From positions 1 to 47,129 of the forward strand of contig PEUB01000118.1 in assembly GCA_002780895.1 (NCBI GenBank): DNA of 47,129 nt, read 5' to 3'. Within the stretch, counting starts at the first letter, position 1, and the number at the start of each line of letters is the position of its first letter. This stretch comes from Nitrospirae bacterium CG02_land_8_20_14_3_00_41_53 (GTDB taxonomy: Bacteria > Nitrospirota > Thermodesulfovibrionia > Thermodesulfovibrionales > SM23-35). The notes under the pieces were generated by a model. The model was given only the letters and a program-made list of their open reading frames with translations. It was not told where the DNA came from and did not search any database. A program made the position numbers and the translations under genes. This document shows positions 1 to 8,164 of the stretch, one piece after another.

Positions 1-236
1 GTGTTCTGAATGACGTTTCGAAGAAGGGAAAGAAGGTAATTATATCAAGGGCTAATAAACCCCTTGCTGTTATGATTTCAATTGAAGAATATGAGAATAA
101 GGTTCTCAAGAAGGATAGGCAATTGAGATTGAAGGATATTGGTTACAAAATGGATACATGGAGAAAGAAGTACAGGAAGGAGATCACCAATATTGATGTT
201 GTAAAAGAGATAAGAGAAATGAGAGAGAGCAGATGA
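1..236 (+). CDS. Phd/YefM-type antitoxin, 5' truncated
   Basis: The reading frame is open from the left edge (codons in frame with base 3) to the TGA at 234-236, so the start lies outside the window. The visible protein begins VLNDVSKKGKKVIISRANKP and continues LAVMISIEEYE, the typical core of Phd/YefM antitoxins: a short DNA-binding N-terminal fold around 'ISRANKPLAVMIS' followed by a charged helical tail that wraps the toxin. Its stop overlaps the ATG of the PIN-domain toxin (ATGA at 233-236), the usual antitoxin-first arrangement with translational coupling. By family knowledge it would neutralise the toxin and repress the shared promoter. The family is clear; the exact subfamily (Phd versus VapB) is less so. 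Confidence 0.8.
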   Translation, partial: VLNDVSKKGKKVIISRANKPLAVMISIEEYENKVLKKDRQLRLKDIGYKMDTWRKKYRKEITNIDVVKEIREMRESR

Positions 237-637
237 TAGTCCTTGATGCCTCTTTAATTCTTAAATGGATATTCGAAGATGAAGAGGGGGGAGATAGAGC
301 CAGGTATTATAGGGATAGACATATTTCCGGTGATGAAGTAGTAGCAATCCCTGACCTGTTTTTCTATGAGATTGCTAATGTCCTTGCGACAAAAACAAGG
401 TTAACTATAGAGGGCGCTGTTGAAGCTTTTTCATTGTTCTGGAATTTTGATTTTGAGGTAATTAGTCCTGGAGTAGAAGAGTTCCTTAATGGAATTACTT
501 TATCTAAACGAAATAGGATAACTTTATATGACGCAGCTTATATTGAACTTGCAAGAGTATTAAATTGTTATTTCGTTACCTCTGACAGAAGACTTTATCA
601 AAAAGTAGAGGCCCTGAAAAGGGTAAAATTATTATAA
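233..637 (+). CDS. vapC: PIN-domain ribonuclease toxin (VapC family)
   Basis: This 134-residue protein has the PIN-domain acidic set: D5 in MIVLDASL, E46 in FFYEIANVL, D100 in TLYDAAY and D118 in TSDRRLY. These residues coordinate Mg2+/Mn2+ for RNA cleavage in VapC toxins. The length is normal for the family. The start ATG overlaps the antitoxin stop, so the pair is translated together. VapC toxins cleave tRNA or rRNA and slow translation when the antitoxin is lost; the target here cannot be read from sequence. It sits at the edge of an accessory region with a second toxin-antitoxin module just downstream on the other strand. Confidence 0.85.
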   Translation: MIVLDASLILKWIFEDEEGGDRARYYRDRHISGDEVVAIPDLFFYEIANVLATKTRLTIEGAVEAFSLFWNFDFEVISPGVEEFLNGITLSKRNRITLYDAAYIELARVLNCYFVTSDRRLYQKVEALKRVKLL

Positions 638-724
638 CAAAGGAACTAACAGTTCAATGGGGTTACCTGTGAAAAAGGCTGACACGAAAAAGTTGTGATT
701 AATTCTTTAAATTCTCTATTTTAA

Positions 725-1159
725 TCAAAGCTTCTTTTTTATAAACTTGTTTATCTGCCTAAGAAACTCCTCAAAGTCTCCGATATTTTCTTTTGAGGAT
801 TTAAAGACCTTGCGGTCATCTATATTCCAGTATTTGTGTATGATAATATTTCTCAGACTGGCAAGTTTCTTTAGCTTCTCACCAAGTTCCCTGGTAATAA
901 TTCCGGCGCCAGATAATTTTTCGAAGCAATCAGGATATCCTTTAGGTGGTTGACCCGCTATGCGAGCAAGAATGTGATTACATATATTTGCCATCGCCTC
1001 GACAGCCTCGATTAAAAGATAACGCAAAGAATAAACATCCCTTTGCTCTTTTACAAAGACTTCCTCTTCCGCGGCCGTAATGGACTTTATGGCAGAGACT
1101 GTATCGAGAAGGTCTTTTTCAAGGGTCTTAATCTTTTCTATGTTTATCTCTCTATACAT
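725..1159 (-). CDS. HepT-like ribonuclease toxin
   Basis: This is a 144-residue all-helical protein with the HEPN motif R-x4-H-x-Y at R103-H108-Y110 (RNIIIHKYWNID), the catalytic signature of HepT toxins. Its ATG overlaps the 3' end of the upstream nucleotidyltransferase gene by 16 bp. In the MntA/HepT family the nucleotidyltransferase partner adds AMP to the HEPN tyrosine and silences the RNase. The partner and gene order here match that system. Nothing looks truncated. Confidence 0.82.
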   Translation of the reverse strand: MYREINIEKIKTLEKDLLDTVSAIKSITAAEEEVFVKEQRDVYSLRYLLIEAVEAMANICNHILARIAGQPPKGYPDCFEKLSGAGIITRELGEKLKKLASLRNIIIHKYWNIDDRKVFKSSKENIGDFEEFLRQINKFIKKKL

Positions 1160-1566
1160 TCCATAAGCTCCTTGAAATATGATTTTGAGAACTCAAAATA
1201 ATCCATATACATTAGTCCGACATCTTCCAGGAAATTAAGTCTAACAACCGTATCTCTTTCAAAGATTAAAGTGCCTTCGTTTATAACTGAAAATTGAAAG
1301 CCGATCGGTGCATAATTTATTACTTTAAAGTCCACTGAATAACCAGAAGCCATCTCAAGCTCGGAAGATATCTCAAGCTCAAAATCGAATACTGCACCTT
1401 CAGGTATTGCACAGTATGCCCCTATATCTATATCTCTGAAGGGAAGGATACCAAAAGAGCCATGGAGATAAGCAAATGAGACCTTATCATGCCTCTTGAG
1501 AGCAAATATAAGTCTCTGTTTAATCTGGACTATTTCATTCTTGGTTAATTCAAATCTTTGTTCCAT
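1144..1566 (-). CDS. MntA-like minimal nucleotidyltransferase antitoxin
   Basis: I place the start at the ATG at 1566, giving a 140-residue protein beginning MEQRFELTKN. A longer in-frame extension to 1620 has no better support. The minimal nucleotidyltransferase motif is clear: G36-S37 in LHGSFG and the two metal-binding aspartates D45 and D47 in RDIDIG. In MntA/HepT systems this enzyme AMPylates the HEPN toxin's tyrosine. The gene precedes and overlaps hepT, as expected for co-translation. A TATTCT box about 8 nt upstream of the ATG could serve as a -10 element for a nearly leaderless mRNA. Confidence 0.8.
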   Translation of the reverse strand: MEQRFELTKNEIVQIKQRLIFALKRHDKVSFAYLHGSFGILPFRDIDIGAYCAIPEGAVFDFELEISSELEMASGYSVDFKVINYAPIGFQFSVINEGTLIFERDTVVRLNFLEDVGLMYMDYFEFSKSYFKELMECIER

Positions 1567-1760
1567 AATGGCTAAGAATACCACAGAGAAAAAACCTTTA
1601 CAAGATGATGGAAGCAGCAAATCTTTTGTAGGGAATTCATAGTGAAATCTGTAAGAGAAGGGTAAGAGAAGGGTAAAAGAAGGGCAGGGGTCAGATTTTT
1701 CGTCTGAACAATTTTTTTATTTTTTTGACGTGAGAAATACTTTTAAGATATTATTAACAG

Positions 1761-1952
1761 ATGGGAAGGAAGGAATTTTTAAAACAGATAAAAAGCTTAC
1801 AGGAGAGAATAAAGGAACACGAGATAAAGATCAATTTAGAACAGCAGAAGACAATTCCAGATGTAAATAGAATAAAGTATTGGCAGAAGGAAATAGATGC
1901 CTTTAAAAATGCAATCATTAGAGCAGAAAAGAGGCTAAGGAGGAAGAAATGA
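1761..1952 (+). CDS. Small basic coiled-coil protein, unknown function
   Basis: This 63-residue protein, very rich in lysine, glutamate and isoleucine, is predicted to be one or two long helices (KQIKSLQERIKEHEIKINLEQ), ending in a basic cluster (RAEKRLRRKK). I do not recognise a family. It overlaps the next gene by 4 bp (ATGA at 1949-1952), so the two form a pair. There is no Shine-Dalgarno, but TATTAT at 1749-1754 lies 6 nt before the ATG, which would make the transcript leaderless. The region upstream (1640-1690) has a threefold 'agaagggta'-type direct repeat. Confidence 0.55.
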   Translation: MGRKEFLKQIKSLQERIKEHEIKINLEQQKTIPDVNRIKYWQKEIDAFKNAIIRAEKRLRRKK

Positions 1953-2179
1953 GGAGTGTAGCGAATGTTGTTTTAAGTGAGATGATAACAGAACTTTTAA
2001 AAGAATTAGGTGAAGAATGTAGTAAGACATTAAAGTTATTATCTCAATTAGAGATTGAAGACTTAGCACCTGAACAAGTAGCAAGCATCCTTGCGGAGTT
2101 AGGTGCTGCCGTTGTTCATTTACATGCCCATACAGATGGTCTTCAGGAGCTTATAAATGATGAGATTGAGAGACTCTAA
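1949..2179 (+). CDS. Small acidic helical protein, unknown function
   Basis: This is a 76-residue acidic protein rich in leucine, glutamate and alanine, beginning MRSVANVVLSEMITELLKEL. It has a heptad-like C-terminal half that includes HLHAHTDGLQELINDEIERL. It has no signal peptide or membrane segment, and I recognise no family. AGGAGG just before the start (inside the previous gene) and the ATGA overlap indicate coupling with the basic partner. A basic/acidic helical pair encoded in tandem could form a complex. That is inference. Confidence 0.55.
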   Translation: MRSVANVVLSEMITELLKELGEECSKTLKLLSQLEIEDLAPEQVASILAELGAAVVHLHAHTDGLQELINDEIERL

Positions 2180-2210
2180 AACAAAAAAGAAAGGAGGTTG
2201 GACTAATTAT

Positions 2211-2230
2211 TAAAATAGGATTAAAATAGG
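2211..2230. repeat. Tandem 10-bp direct repeat beside the transposase
   Basis: The motif ttaaaatagg occurs twice back to back immediately outside the left hairpin repeat of the transposase. It may be a partial copy of the hairpin element. Confidence 0.5.
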
Positions 2231-2245
2231 GACAGCGACTATTTT
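2223..2245. repeat. Left 23-bp inverted hairpin repeat of RAYT element
   Basis: The 23-bp sequence AAAATAG-GGACAGCGA-CTATTTT is the exact reverse complement of 2945-2967. Each copy also folds on itself (7-bp stem AAAATAG/CTATTTT). The transposase stop codon (2239-2241) lies inside this copy. Paired inverted REP-like hairpins flanking a RAYT gene are typical of this transposase family. Confidence 0.85.
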
Positions 2246-2904
2246 TGTTCTTTCTTTGGTCTTCCCCATGGAAGTGCAGTCATCCTCCTCCCAAGCAATT
2301 TCTCTATTTTTAATATGAAGTTGTTATCACCGCATGGACGTCCTGTCCTTGTGTTTTGCCTTATCTCATTTTCCAGAGTCTTATCTTCTTTCTCTCTCAA
2401 ATATGCCGCCCAGTCTTTTATCTTTTCAATAATGTAACAGTCTTCTGATATTATAGAATCTGTTCTGCCCTTTACATGACTTATTGCGCTTGACCACTTA
2501 TATTCTTCTGCTCTCTTTACTATCTTTGCCCTGACTGGGTTGTTTTCTACATATCTTATCCCTGCATAAAGATGCCTCTCATCAAGCACACACGAAAAAA
2601 ACCGCCCCTGCCACAGATGACCAGTTGCTTTATTCCTCATATTGAAATACTGAGAATATCGCATATGAAGCGCATTGAAGGTCTTTGACAGTGAATCAGT
2701 TTCCATAGGCACTGCAATGAAGTGCACATGATTCCCCATAAGACAGTATGCCCATATCTTTAATGAATATTTACTGCTGTAAAGTTTCAGCCACTCTAAA
2801 TATTGTTGATAATCTCCTTCTCTTTCGAAAACTGCCTGGCGATAATTGCCTCGTTGAGTTATATGATGGGGATACCCTATCGATACTGCACGGGCTATTC
2901 TTGG
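2239..2904 (-). CDS. REP-associated tyrosine transposase (RAYT, Y1/HUH)
   Basis: This is a Y1-type transposase of about 221 residues starting MPRIARAVSIGYPHHITQRG. I choose the internal ATG at 2904 because family members begin at this MPRIAR segment; an upstream ATG at 2943 exists. It has the HUH metal-binding motif in MGNHVHFIAVP, the conserved GHLWQGRF segment, and the catalytic-tyrosine region YVENNPVRA. The basic C-terminus ends in WGRPKKEQK. It is flanked by perfect 23-bp inverted hairpins, its likely substrates. By family knowledge the enzyme nicks and rejoins single-stranded REP hairpins. The frame is complete, so it may be active. Confidence 0.9.
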   Translation of the reverse strand, partial: PRIARAVSIGYPHHITQRGNYRQAVFEREGDYQQYLEWLKLYSSKYSLKIWAYCLMGNHVHFIAVPMETDSLSKTFNALHMRYSQYFNMRNKATGHLWQGRFFSCVLDERHLYAGIRYVENNPVRAKIVKRAEEYKWSSAISHVKGRTDSIISEDCYIIEKIKDWAAYLREKEDKTLENEIRQNTRTGRPCGDNNFILKIEKLLGRRMTALPWGRPKKEQK

Positions 2905-2944
2905 CATGGAAGTAATAATAGGTGTTTTATCTTTATAAGTCAAG

Positions 2945-2967
2945 AAAATAGTCGCTGTCCCTATTTT
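2945..2967. repeat. Right 23-bp inverted hairpin repeat of RAYT element
   Basis: This is the exact reverse complement of 2223-2245, with an internal 7-bp stem. It lies just upstream of the transposase start on the minus strand. Confidence 0.85.
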
Positions 2968-2986
2968 GTTGGTCCCTATTTTGTTG
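2957..2986. repeat. 15-bp tandem repeat overlapping right hairpin
   Basis: gtccctattttgttg is repeated exactly twice (2957-2971 and 2972-2986). The first copy overlaps the end of the right hairpin, so part of the element has been duplicated. Confidence 0.7.
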
Positions 2987-3178
2987 TATGCGGAAAACTT
3001 GGGATCAGTTAATAGAAGGTATAAGACTTTATTTTCATTTTGTCAAGTTTATAGAAACATCTAAATTTTTTAACTGAGGCGATGGATGTAATATGGATGT
3101 AATTATGTAAGAATTGAATTTAATGTCATTGTGAGGTATTCTATTAAACTAAAAATCCTTATCGGGAGGGAATTTTTA

Positions 3179-5857
3179 ATGGCAAAGAAGGCTAAAAAAG
3201 GAATCAAAAAATATGTTTACTTTTTCGGAGGGGGGAAGGCTGATGGAAGAGGAGATATGAAAGACCTTCTCGGAGGAAAGGGCGCTGGACTTGCAGAGAT
3301 GACCAATCTTAAAATTCCAGTCCCTGCTGGTTTTACAGTTACCACAGAGGCCTGCAATGAATATTTCAAGGCGGGTAAGAAATATCCACCCGGAATGTGG
3401 GAGCAAGTACTTGAGAACCTTAAAAAGGTGGAAAAGGCAATGGGGATAAAATTTGGTGATTCTGTTAATCCTCTTTTAATTTCTGTACGCTCAGGGGCAA
3501 AATTCTCCATGCCTGGCATGATGGATACAGTCCTCAACCTCGGGCTTAATGAGATGACGATAAATGCACTTATAAAAAAGACAGGAAATGAACGGTTTGT
3601 ATACGATGCATACCGAAGGCTAATTACAATGTTCGGCAGTATTGTTATGGGAGTTGAGAGGCAGAAGTTTGAAAAAGCCCTTGAAGAGATGAAGGAAAAG
3701 AAAGGAGTTCGCCTTGATACAGACCTTACAGTTAATGATCTGAAAAACCTTGTTGAAGAATTTAAGATTATTTATAAAAAAGGTACTCGAGAGGATTTTC
3801 CAACTGACCCAGTTGAACAGCTTAAAAAGGCTATAAGTGCAGTATTCGGTTCATGGTTTGGAGACAGGGCAGTTAAATACAGAAAGCTGAACGATATACC
3901 TGATAATCTCGGTACAGCATGTAATGTTCAGTCAATGGTATTTGGAAACCTGGGTGAAAATTCCGGCACAGGAGTCGGCTTTACGAGAGATCCGTCCACA
4001 GGTCAGAATAGGTTCTTTGCAGAATGTCTTATCAATGCACAAGGTGAGGATGTTGTTGCAGGCATCAGGACGCCGCTTCATATAGAAGAGCTAAAGAAGC
4101 GGCTTCCAGTTGCTTATAGGGAGCTTAACAGTATATACAAAAAACTCGAAAGGCACTATAAAGATATGCTGGACATAGAGTTCACTGTTCAGGAAGGCAA
4201 ACTCTACATGCTTCAGACAAGGGTTGGGAAGAGGACAGCGGCATCAGCCCTTAAAATAGCTATTGATATGGTAAAAGAGAGATTGATAGATAAAAAGACA
4301 GCAATATTGAGAATTGACCCCCAGCAGCTTGACCAGTTACTTCACCCTATGATAGACCCAAAGGCTCAGGTTAAGGTAATTGCAAAAGGGCTCCCTGCTT
4401 CACCTGGTGCTGCAGTTGGAACAGTAGTATTCACAGCAGAGGATGCAGAAAGGGCTGCGGAAAAAGGTAAAAAGGTTATCCTTGTCAGGACTGAAACCTC
4501 ACCTGAGGATATTGGTGGCATGGATGCTGCCCGGGGTATCCTTACTGCAAGAGGAGGTATGACATCCCATGCAGCGGTTGTTGCGAGAGGAATGGGCAAA
4601 TGCTGTGTTGCAGGATGCGGTGCAATAAATATAAATGAAATACAGAGGTATTTTACAGTTAATGATCTTATTGTAAAGGAAGGCGAATATATAACCCTTA
4701 ACGGTACAACAGGTGAAGTCATGCTGGGTGAGGCACCACTTGTAACACCAGCACTCACACGTGATTTCGGTACTTTTATGAAATGGGTTGATGAGTTCAG
4801 GAAGCTCGGCGTTAGGACAAATGCTGATACTCCCCATGATTCAGAAGTGGCAAGGAGTTTTGGGGCTGAGGGAATTGGTCTATGCAGGACAGAACATATG
4901 TTTTTTGCCCCGGAGAGGATAAGTGCGGTAAGAGAGATGATCCTTGCTGATGATGTAGAGGGAAGGGAAAAGGCTCTTGCCAAGCTACTTCCGATGCAAA
5001 AAAGTGACTTTATAGGAATATTTAAGGCAATGAAAGGTCTTCCTGTTACCATACGGCTTCTTGATCCGCCACTTCATGAATTCCTTCCGCATACAGATGA
5101 AGAATTAAAGGCTTTAGCTGTTACAATGGAGGTTCCTTTTGAGAAACTGAAGGCGAGGAATAGGGTATTACATGAATTTAATCCAATGCTCGGGCACAGG
5201 GGCTGCAGACTTGGTATAACATATCCTGAGATTTATGAGATGCAGGTTCAGGCTATAATGGAGGCTGCATGTGAGTTGTCAAAACAGAAGATTAAAGTAA
5301 TACCTGAAATAATGATACCATTGGTCGGCCATGTAAATGAACTTAAGATGATGAGAGAACTGACTGTTAAAGTAGTAGAAGAGGTTCAGAAAAACTATAA
5401 AACAAAGGTCAACTATACTGTTGGAACAATGATAGAGCTTCCTCGTGCTGCTATAACAGCTGATGAAATAGCTGCGCAGGCAGACTTTTATTCTTTCGGT
5501 ACAAATGACCTTACGCAGACAACCTTTGGACTTTCAAGAGATGATGCAGGTAGATTCCTTCCATATTATGTTGAAAAGGGGATACTCGATTACGATCCAT
5601 TTATAACTCTTGACCAGAGCGGCACAGGGCTCCTTATGAAGATAGCTGTAGAAAAGGGCAGGAAGATAAAGAAGAACCTGAAAATGGGAATATGCGGCGA
5701 ACACGGCGGGGATCCAAAATCTGTTGAGTTCTGCCATAAGATAGGTCTGGACTATGTTAGCTGTTCGCCTTACAGGGTTCCTATTGCAAGACTTGCAGCA
5801 GCACAAGCAGCGCTTAAAAAGAAAACTAAAAAAGATTTAAGTAAGTCAACTGTGTAA
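3179..5857 (+). CDS. ppdK: Pyruvate, phosphate dikinase
   Basis: This 892-residue protein is full length for the family. I start at the ATG at 3179 (MAKKAKKGIKKYVYFF), which has GGGAGG upstream, rather than 48 bp earlier. Domains run in order: N-terminal ATP-grasp (about 1-350); the swivelling phosphohistidine domain with GGMTSHAAVVARGMG and catalytic H464; and a C-terminal TIM barrel with GLCRTEHMFF and the catalytic cysteine C839 in CGEHGGDP. It interconverts pyruvate + ATP + Pi with PEP + AMP + PPi. In anaerobes it often feeds gluconeogenesis. The stop overlaps the next start by one base (TAATG), so it is coupled to the phosphohexomutase gene. Confidence 0.97.
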   Translation: MAKKAKKGIKKYVYFFGGGKADGRGDMKDLLGGKGAGLAEMTNLKIPVPAGFTVTTEACNEYFKAGKKYPPGMWEQVLENLKKVEKAMGIKFGDSVNPLLISVRSGAKFSMPGMMDTVLNLGLNEMTINALIKKTGNERFVYDAYRRLITMFGSIVMGVERQKFEKALEEMKEKKGVRLDTDLTVNDLKNLVEEFKIIYKKGTREDFPTDPVEQLKKAISAVFGSWFGDRAVKYRKLNDIPDNLGTACNVQSMVFGNLGENSGTGVGFTRDPSTGQNRFFAECLINAQGEDVVAGIRTPLHIEELKKRLPVAYRELNSIYKKLERHYKDMLDIEFTVQEGKLYMLQTRVGKRTAASALKIAIDMVKERLIDKKTAILRIDPQQLDQLLHPMIDPKAQVKVIAKGLPASPGAAVGTVVFTAEDAERAAEKGKKVILVRTETSPEDIGGMDAARGILTARGGMTSHAAVVARGMGKCCVAGCGAININEIQRYFTVNDLIVKEGEYITLNGTTGEVMLGEAPLVTPALTRDFGTFMKWVDEFRKLGVRTNADTPHDSEVARSFGAEGIGLCRTEHMFFAPERISAVREMILADDVEGREKALAKLLPMQKSDFIGIFKAMKGLPVTIRLLDPPLHEFLPHTDEELKALAVTMEVPFEKLKARNRVLHEFNPMLGHRGCRLGITYPEIYEMQVQAIMEAACELSKQKIKVIPEIMIPLVGHVNELKMMRELTVKVVEEVQKNYKTKVNYTVGTMIELPRAAITADEIAAQADFYSFGTNDLTQTTFGLSRDDAGRFLPYYVEKGILDYDPFITLDQSGTGLLMKIAVEKGRKIKKNLKMGICGEHGGDPKSVEFCHKIGLDYVSCSPYRVPIARLAAAQAALKKKTKKDLSKSTV

Positions 5858-7509
5858 TGGCTCAGGAATTCGAAAATGCTGCTTCTTGCTGGAAGGCAAT
5901 AATGTTAGATACTTCCAGAAACAGGGGATTACTTTCAATTATTGAAAAGTTCGCAAGAGAAAATACAAACCCGGCAAGGATAGTATTCGGCACATCAGGA
6001 TGGCGAGGAGAAATAGGTACTGACTTCACATTCAATAATGTGCGTGTTGTAACCTCAGCTATTATCGAGATGTTCAAAGGCAATGATAGTTCTGTTATGC
6101 AGGCAATGGGGGTATCAGGTTTTGAAGAGATAATAAAACGCGGGGTTATTGTTGGCCATGACAATCGTTTTCTCGGCCCTGATTTTGCAATGGAGGTTAT
6201 AGGACTTCTTCAAAAAGATGGAATCAGGACGTGGTATGCAGGCGAGGCACCCACACCTGAATTTTCAGCAGGTATTGAGATATTAAATGCTGCGTGTTCC
6301 ATCAATCTTACACCATCCCACAACCCGGCAAATTTTGCAGGTTTCAAATTTAATCCTTCAGACGGTGGCCCTGCTGGGTCTGAGATAACAACAAGAATAG
6401 AAGAGATAGCTAACAGGATGATGTCGGAGATCCGCCGAGGCGGAAAGGAATCTATTGTGTTTCAGTCAGTAAAGCCGGAAAGTATAGAAAAAATAGACCT
6501 GACCCAGCTTTATATTGAATTCATAACAAAAAGGAAGACATTAGATATCGAAAAAATTTGTGATTTTGTAAACAGGGAAAATTGCGTTATCTGTATTGAT
6601 AATGTGCACGGCTCAACAAGGGGACGCATTGAAAGGATTCTTGGTATCAGCAGTAAAATTAAATATCTAAGGACAGAGGATGATGTCCTTTTTGGTGGTA
6701 TAGCTCCAGAACCATCTGGAAAAAATATGCAGGGTGTCGAGAAAGTCTTAAAGGGAAGCAATGCCAGATTTAAGCTGGGTGTTATTATGGACCCCGACGG
6801 TGACCGTATAAGGCATACTGACGGCGTCGTGCAGATACCAATGAACTATTTCGGGGCAATGGCGCTCCATTTCCTTCATGTTTATAAAGGCGTTAGAGGG
6901 GTTGTTGTGAAATCAGCGGGGACAAGTAACCTTGTTAATGCCATAGCAGAGAAACTAAAAGTGCCTGTGAAGGAAACGAAGGTTGGATTCAAGAATTTCA
7001 GACCTTATATGCTAAAGACATTAAGTGAAAGGGCGATAGTTGCTTTCGAGGAGTCAGACGGCATATCTGCTTATAATCACACACTCGAAAAAGATGCTAT
7101 TTTTGGTCTGCTTCTTGCTATAGAGATGATAGCTGTTACAGGCAAAAATCTGAGCGAATATCTCAATAACATAATGGATGAATTTGGATACTATTATCCG
7201 GATCGTTCAGGCATAACAGTGGATCCAACCCTTGTTGGTGAACCCTTAATGAAAAGACTATTAAGTATAAAAGAAAATTTTAAAAAGGGGACTGTAATCA
7301 GAATAGGTAAAAGTAACAGGACTGTCAAGGATGTGATAACCGTGGACGGCACAAAACTGGTTTTCGATGACAGTTCATGGCTTATGATAAGACCATCAGG
7401 CACAGAGCCAAAGGTCAGATTTTATATAGAAGCAAGAACAGAAGAAGGGAAAAAGGCTGTGTTTGAGGCGGCAGAGAAAATGACCAGGGAAGCTCTCAAG
7501 ATAGAGTAG
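5857..7509 (+). CDS. Alpha-D-phosphohexomutase (phosphoglucomutase/phosphomannomutase)
   Basis: This 550-residue phosphohexomutase has all four active-site signatures. They are the phosphoserine loop TPSHNP (S154), the metal loop DPDGDR (D312, D314, D316), the sugar loop FEESDGIS and the phosphate-binding loop RPSGTEPKVRFY. It moves phosphate between C1 and C6 of glucose or mannose, supplying sugar-1-phosphates for NDP-sugars. It starts one base before the ppdK stop ends, so PEP formation and sugar-phosphate conversion are co-translated. This fits the NDP-glucose demand of the compatible-solute genes further on. Glucose versus mannose specificity cannot be assigned from motifs alone. Confidence 0.9.
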   Translation: MAQEFENAASCWKAIMLDTSRNRGLLSIIEKFARENTNPARIVFGTSGWRGEIGTDFTFNNVRVVTSAIIEMFKGNDSSVMQAMGVSGFEEIIKRGVIVGHDNRFLGPDFAMEVIGLLQKDGIRTWYAGEAPTPEFSAGIEILNAACSINLTPSHNPANFAGFKFNPSDGGPAGSEITTRIEEIANRMMSEIRRGGKESIVFQSVKPESIEKIDLTQLYIEFITKRKTLDIEKICDFVNRENCVICIDNVHGSTRGRIERILGISSKIKYLRTEDDVLFGGIAPEPSGKNMQGVEKVLKGSNARFKLGVIMDPDGDRIRHTDGVVQIPMNYFGAMALHFLHVYKGVRGVVVKSAGTSNLVNAIAEKLKVPVKETKVGFKNFRPYMLKTLSERAIVAFEESDGISAYNHTLEKDAIFGLLLAIEMIAVTGKNLSEYLNNIMDEFGYYYPDRSGITVDPTLVGEPLMKRLLSIKENFKKGTVIRIGKSNRTVKDVITVDGTKLVFDDSSWLMIRPSGTEPKVRFYIEARTEEGKKAVFEAAEKMTREALKIE

Positions 7510-7666
7510 GGATGTTCATAAATTTCTTTCTCAGAGGCCCTGACATCTGCTTATATATTTGCCTAAATGCCGCTTTTTGTGTATAGTTTTATTAAAGCAT
7601 GGCATGGCAATTACTAAAATTGCCTTTATCTATTAGGTTTGGAATATTAATTGTTTGGAGGAGCAA

Positions 7667-8164
7667 ATGGCAGATGAACATTCCTTTGACATTGTAAGCA
7701 AGGTTGACATGCAGGAGGTATTAAACTCTGTCCAGCAGGCGACAAAAGAGCTGAACCAGAGATTTGATTTTAAAGGAAGTAAAAGCAATATAGAGCTTAA
7801 CAAAGATAAAGGCGAGATAACTCTTATTTCTGATGATGAGCAAAAGCTTAAAAGCGTTATCGAGTTACTCCAGTCAAAACTTGTCAAGCGCAATGTTCCT
7901 CTAAAATCGCTTCAGTATGGGAAGATTGAAACCGCATCAGGAGGGACTGTAAGGCAGGTTATCACACTTCAGCAGGGCATAGTTCAGGAAAAGGCAAAGG
8001 AGATTGTTAAATTAATTAAAGGTACAAAACTCAAGGTGCAGGCAGAAATACAAAAAGACCAGCTCAGGGTCAGGGCAAAAAAGAAAGATGACTTACAGGC
8101 AGTTATAAGTATGTTAAAAGAAAAAGATTTAGGAATACATATGGAATTTGTAAACTATAGATAA
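7667..8164 (+). CDS. yajQ: YajQ family nucleotide-binding protein
   Basis: This 165-residue protein begins [18 protein letters not shown]; the ATG at 7667 follows GGAGGA. The N-terminal motif FDIVSKVD, the central NQRFDFKGS segment and the C-terminal [11 protein letters not shown] are characteristic of YajQ/UPF0234 proteins, which have two ferredoxin-like halves. Members bind nucleic acids or nucleotides, and some are c-di-GMP effectors. The role here is not assignable. It ends convergently with the ATPase gene, overlapping it by 10 bp. Confidence 0.93.
   Translation: MADEHSFDIVSKVDMQEVLNSVQQATKELNQRFDFKGSKSNIELNKDKGEITLISDDEQKLKSVIELLQSKLVKRNVPLKSLQYGKIETASGGTVRQVITLQQGIVQEKAKEIVKLIKGTKLKVQAEIQKDQLRVRAKKKDDLQAVISMLKEKDLGIHMEFVNYR

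Noticed and set aside
3176-5806. Minus-strand ORFs of 76-228 codons inside ppdK
   Set aside because: They lie wholly opposite a clear enzyme, have low-complexity Ser/Pro-rich translations and no recognisable motif or ribosome site.
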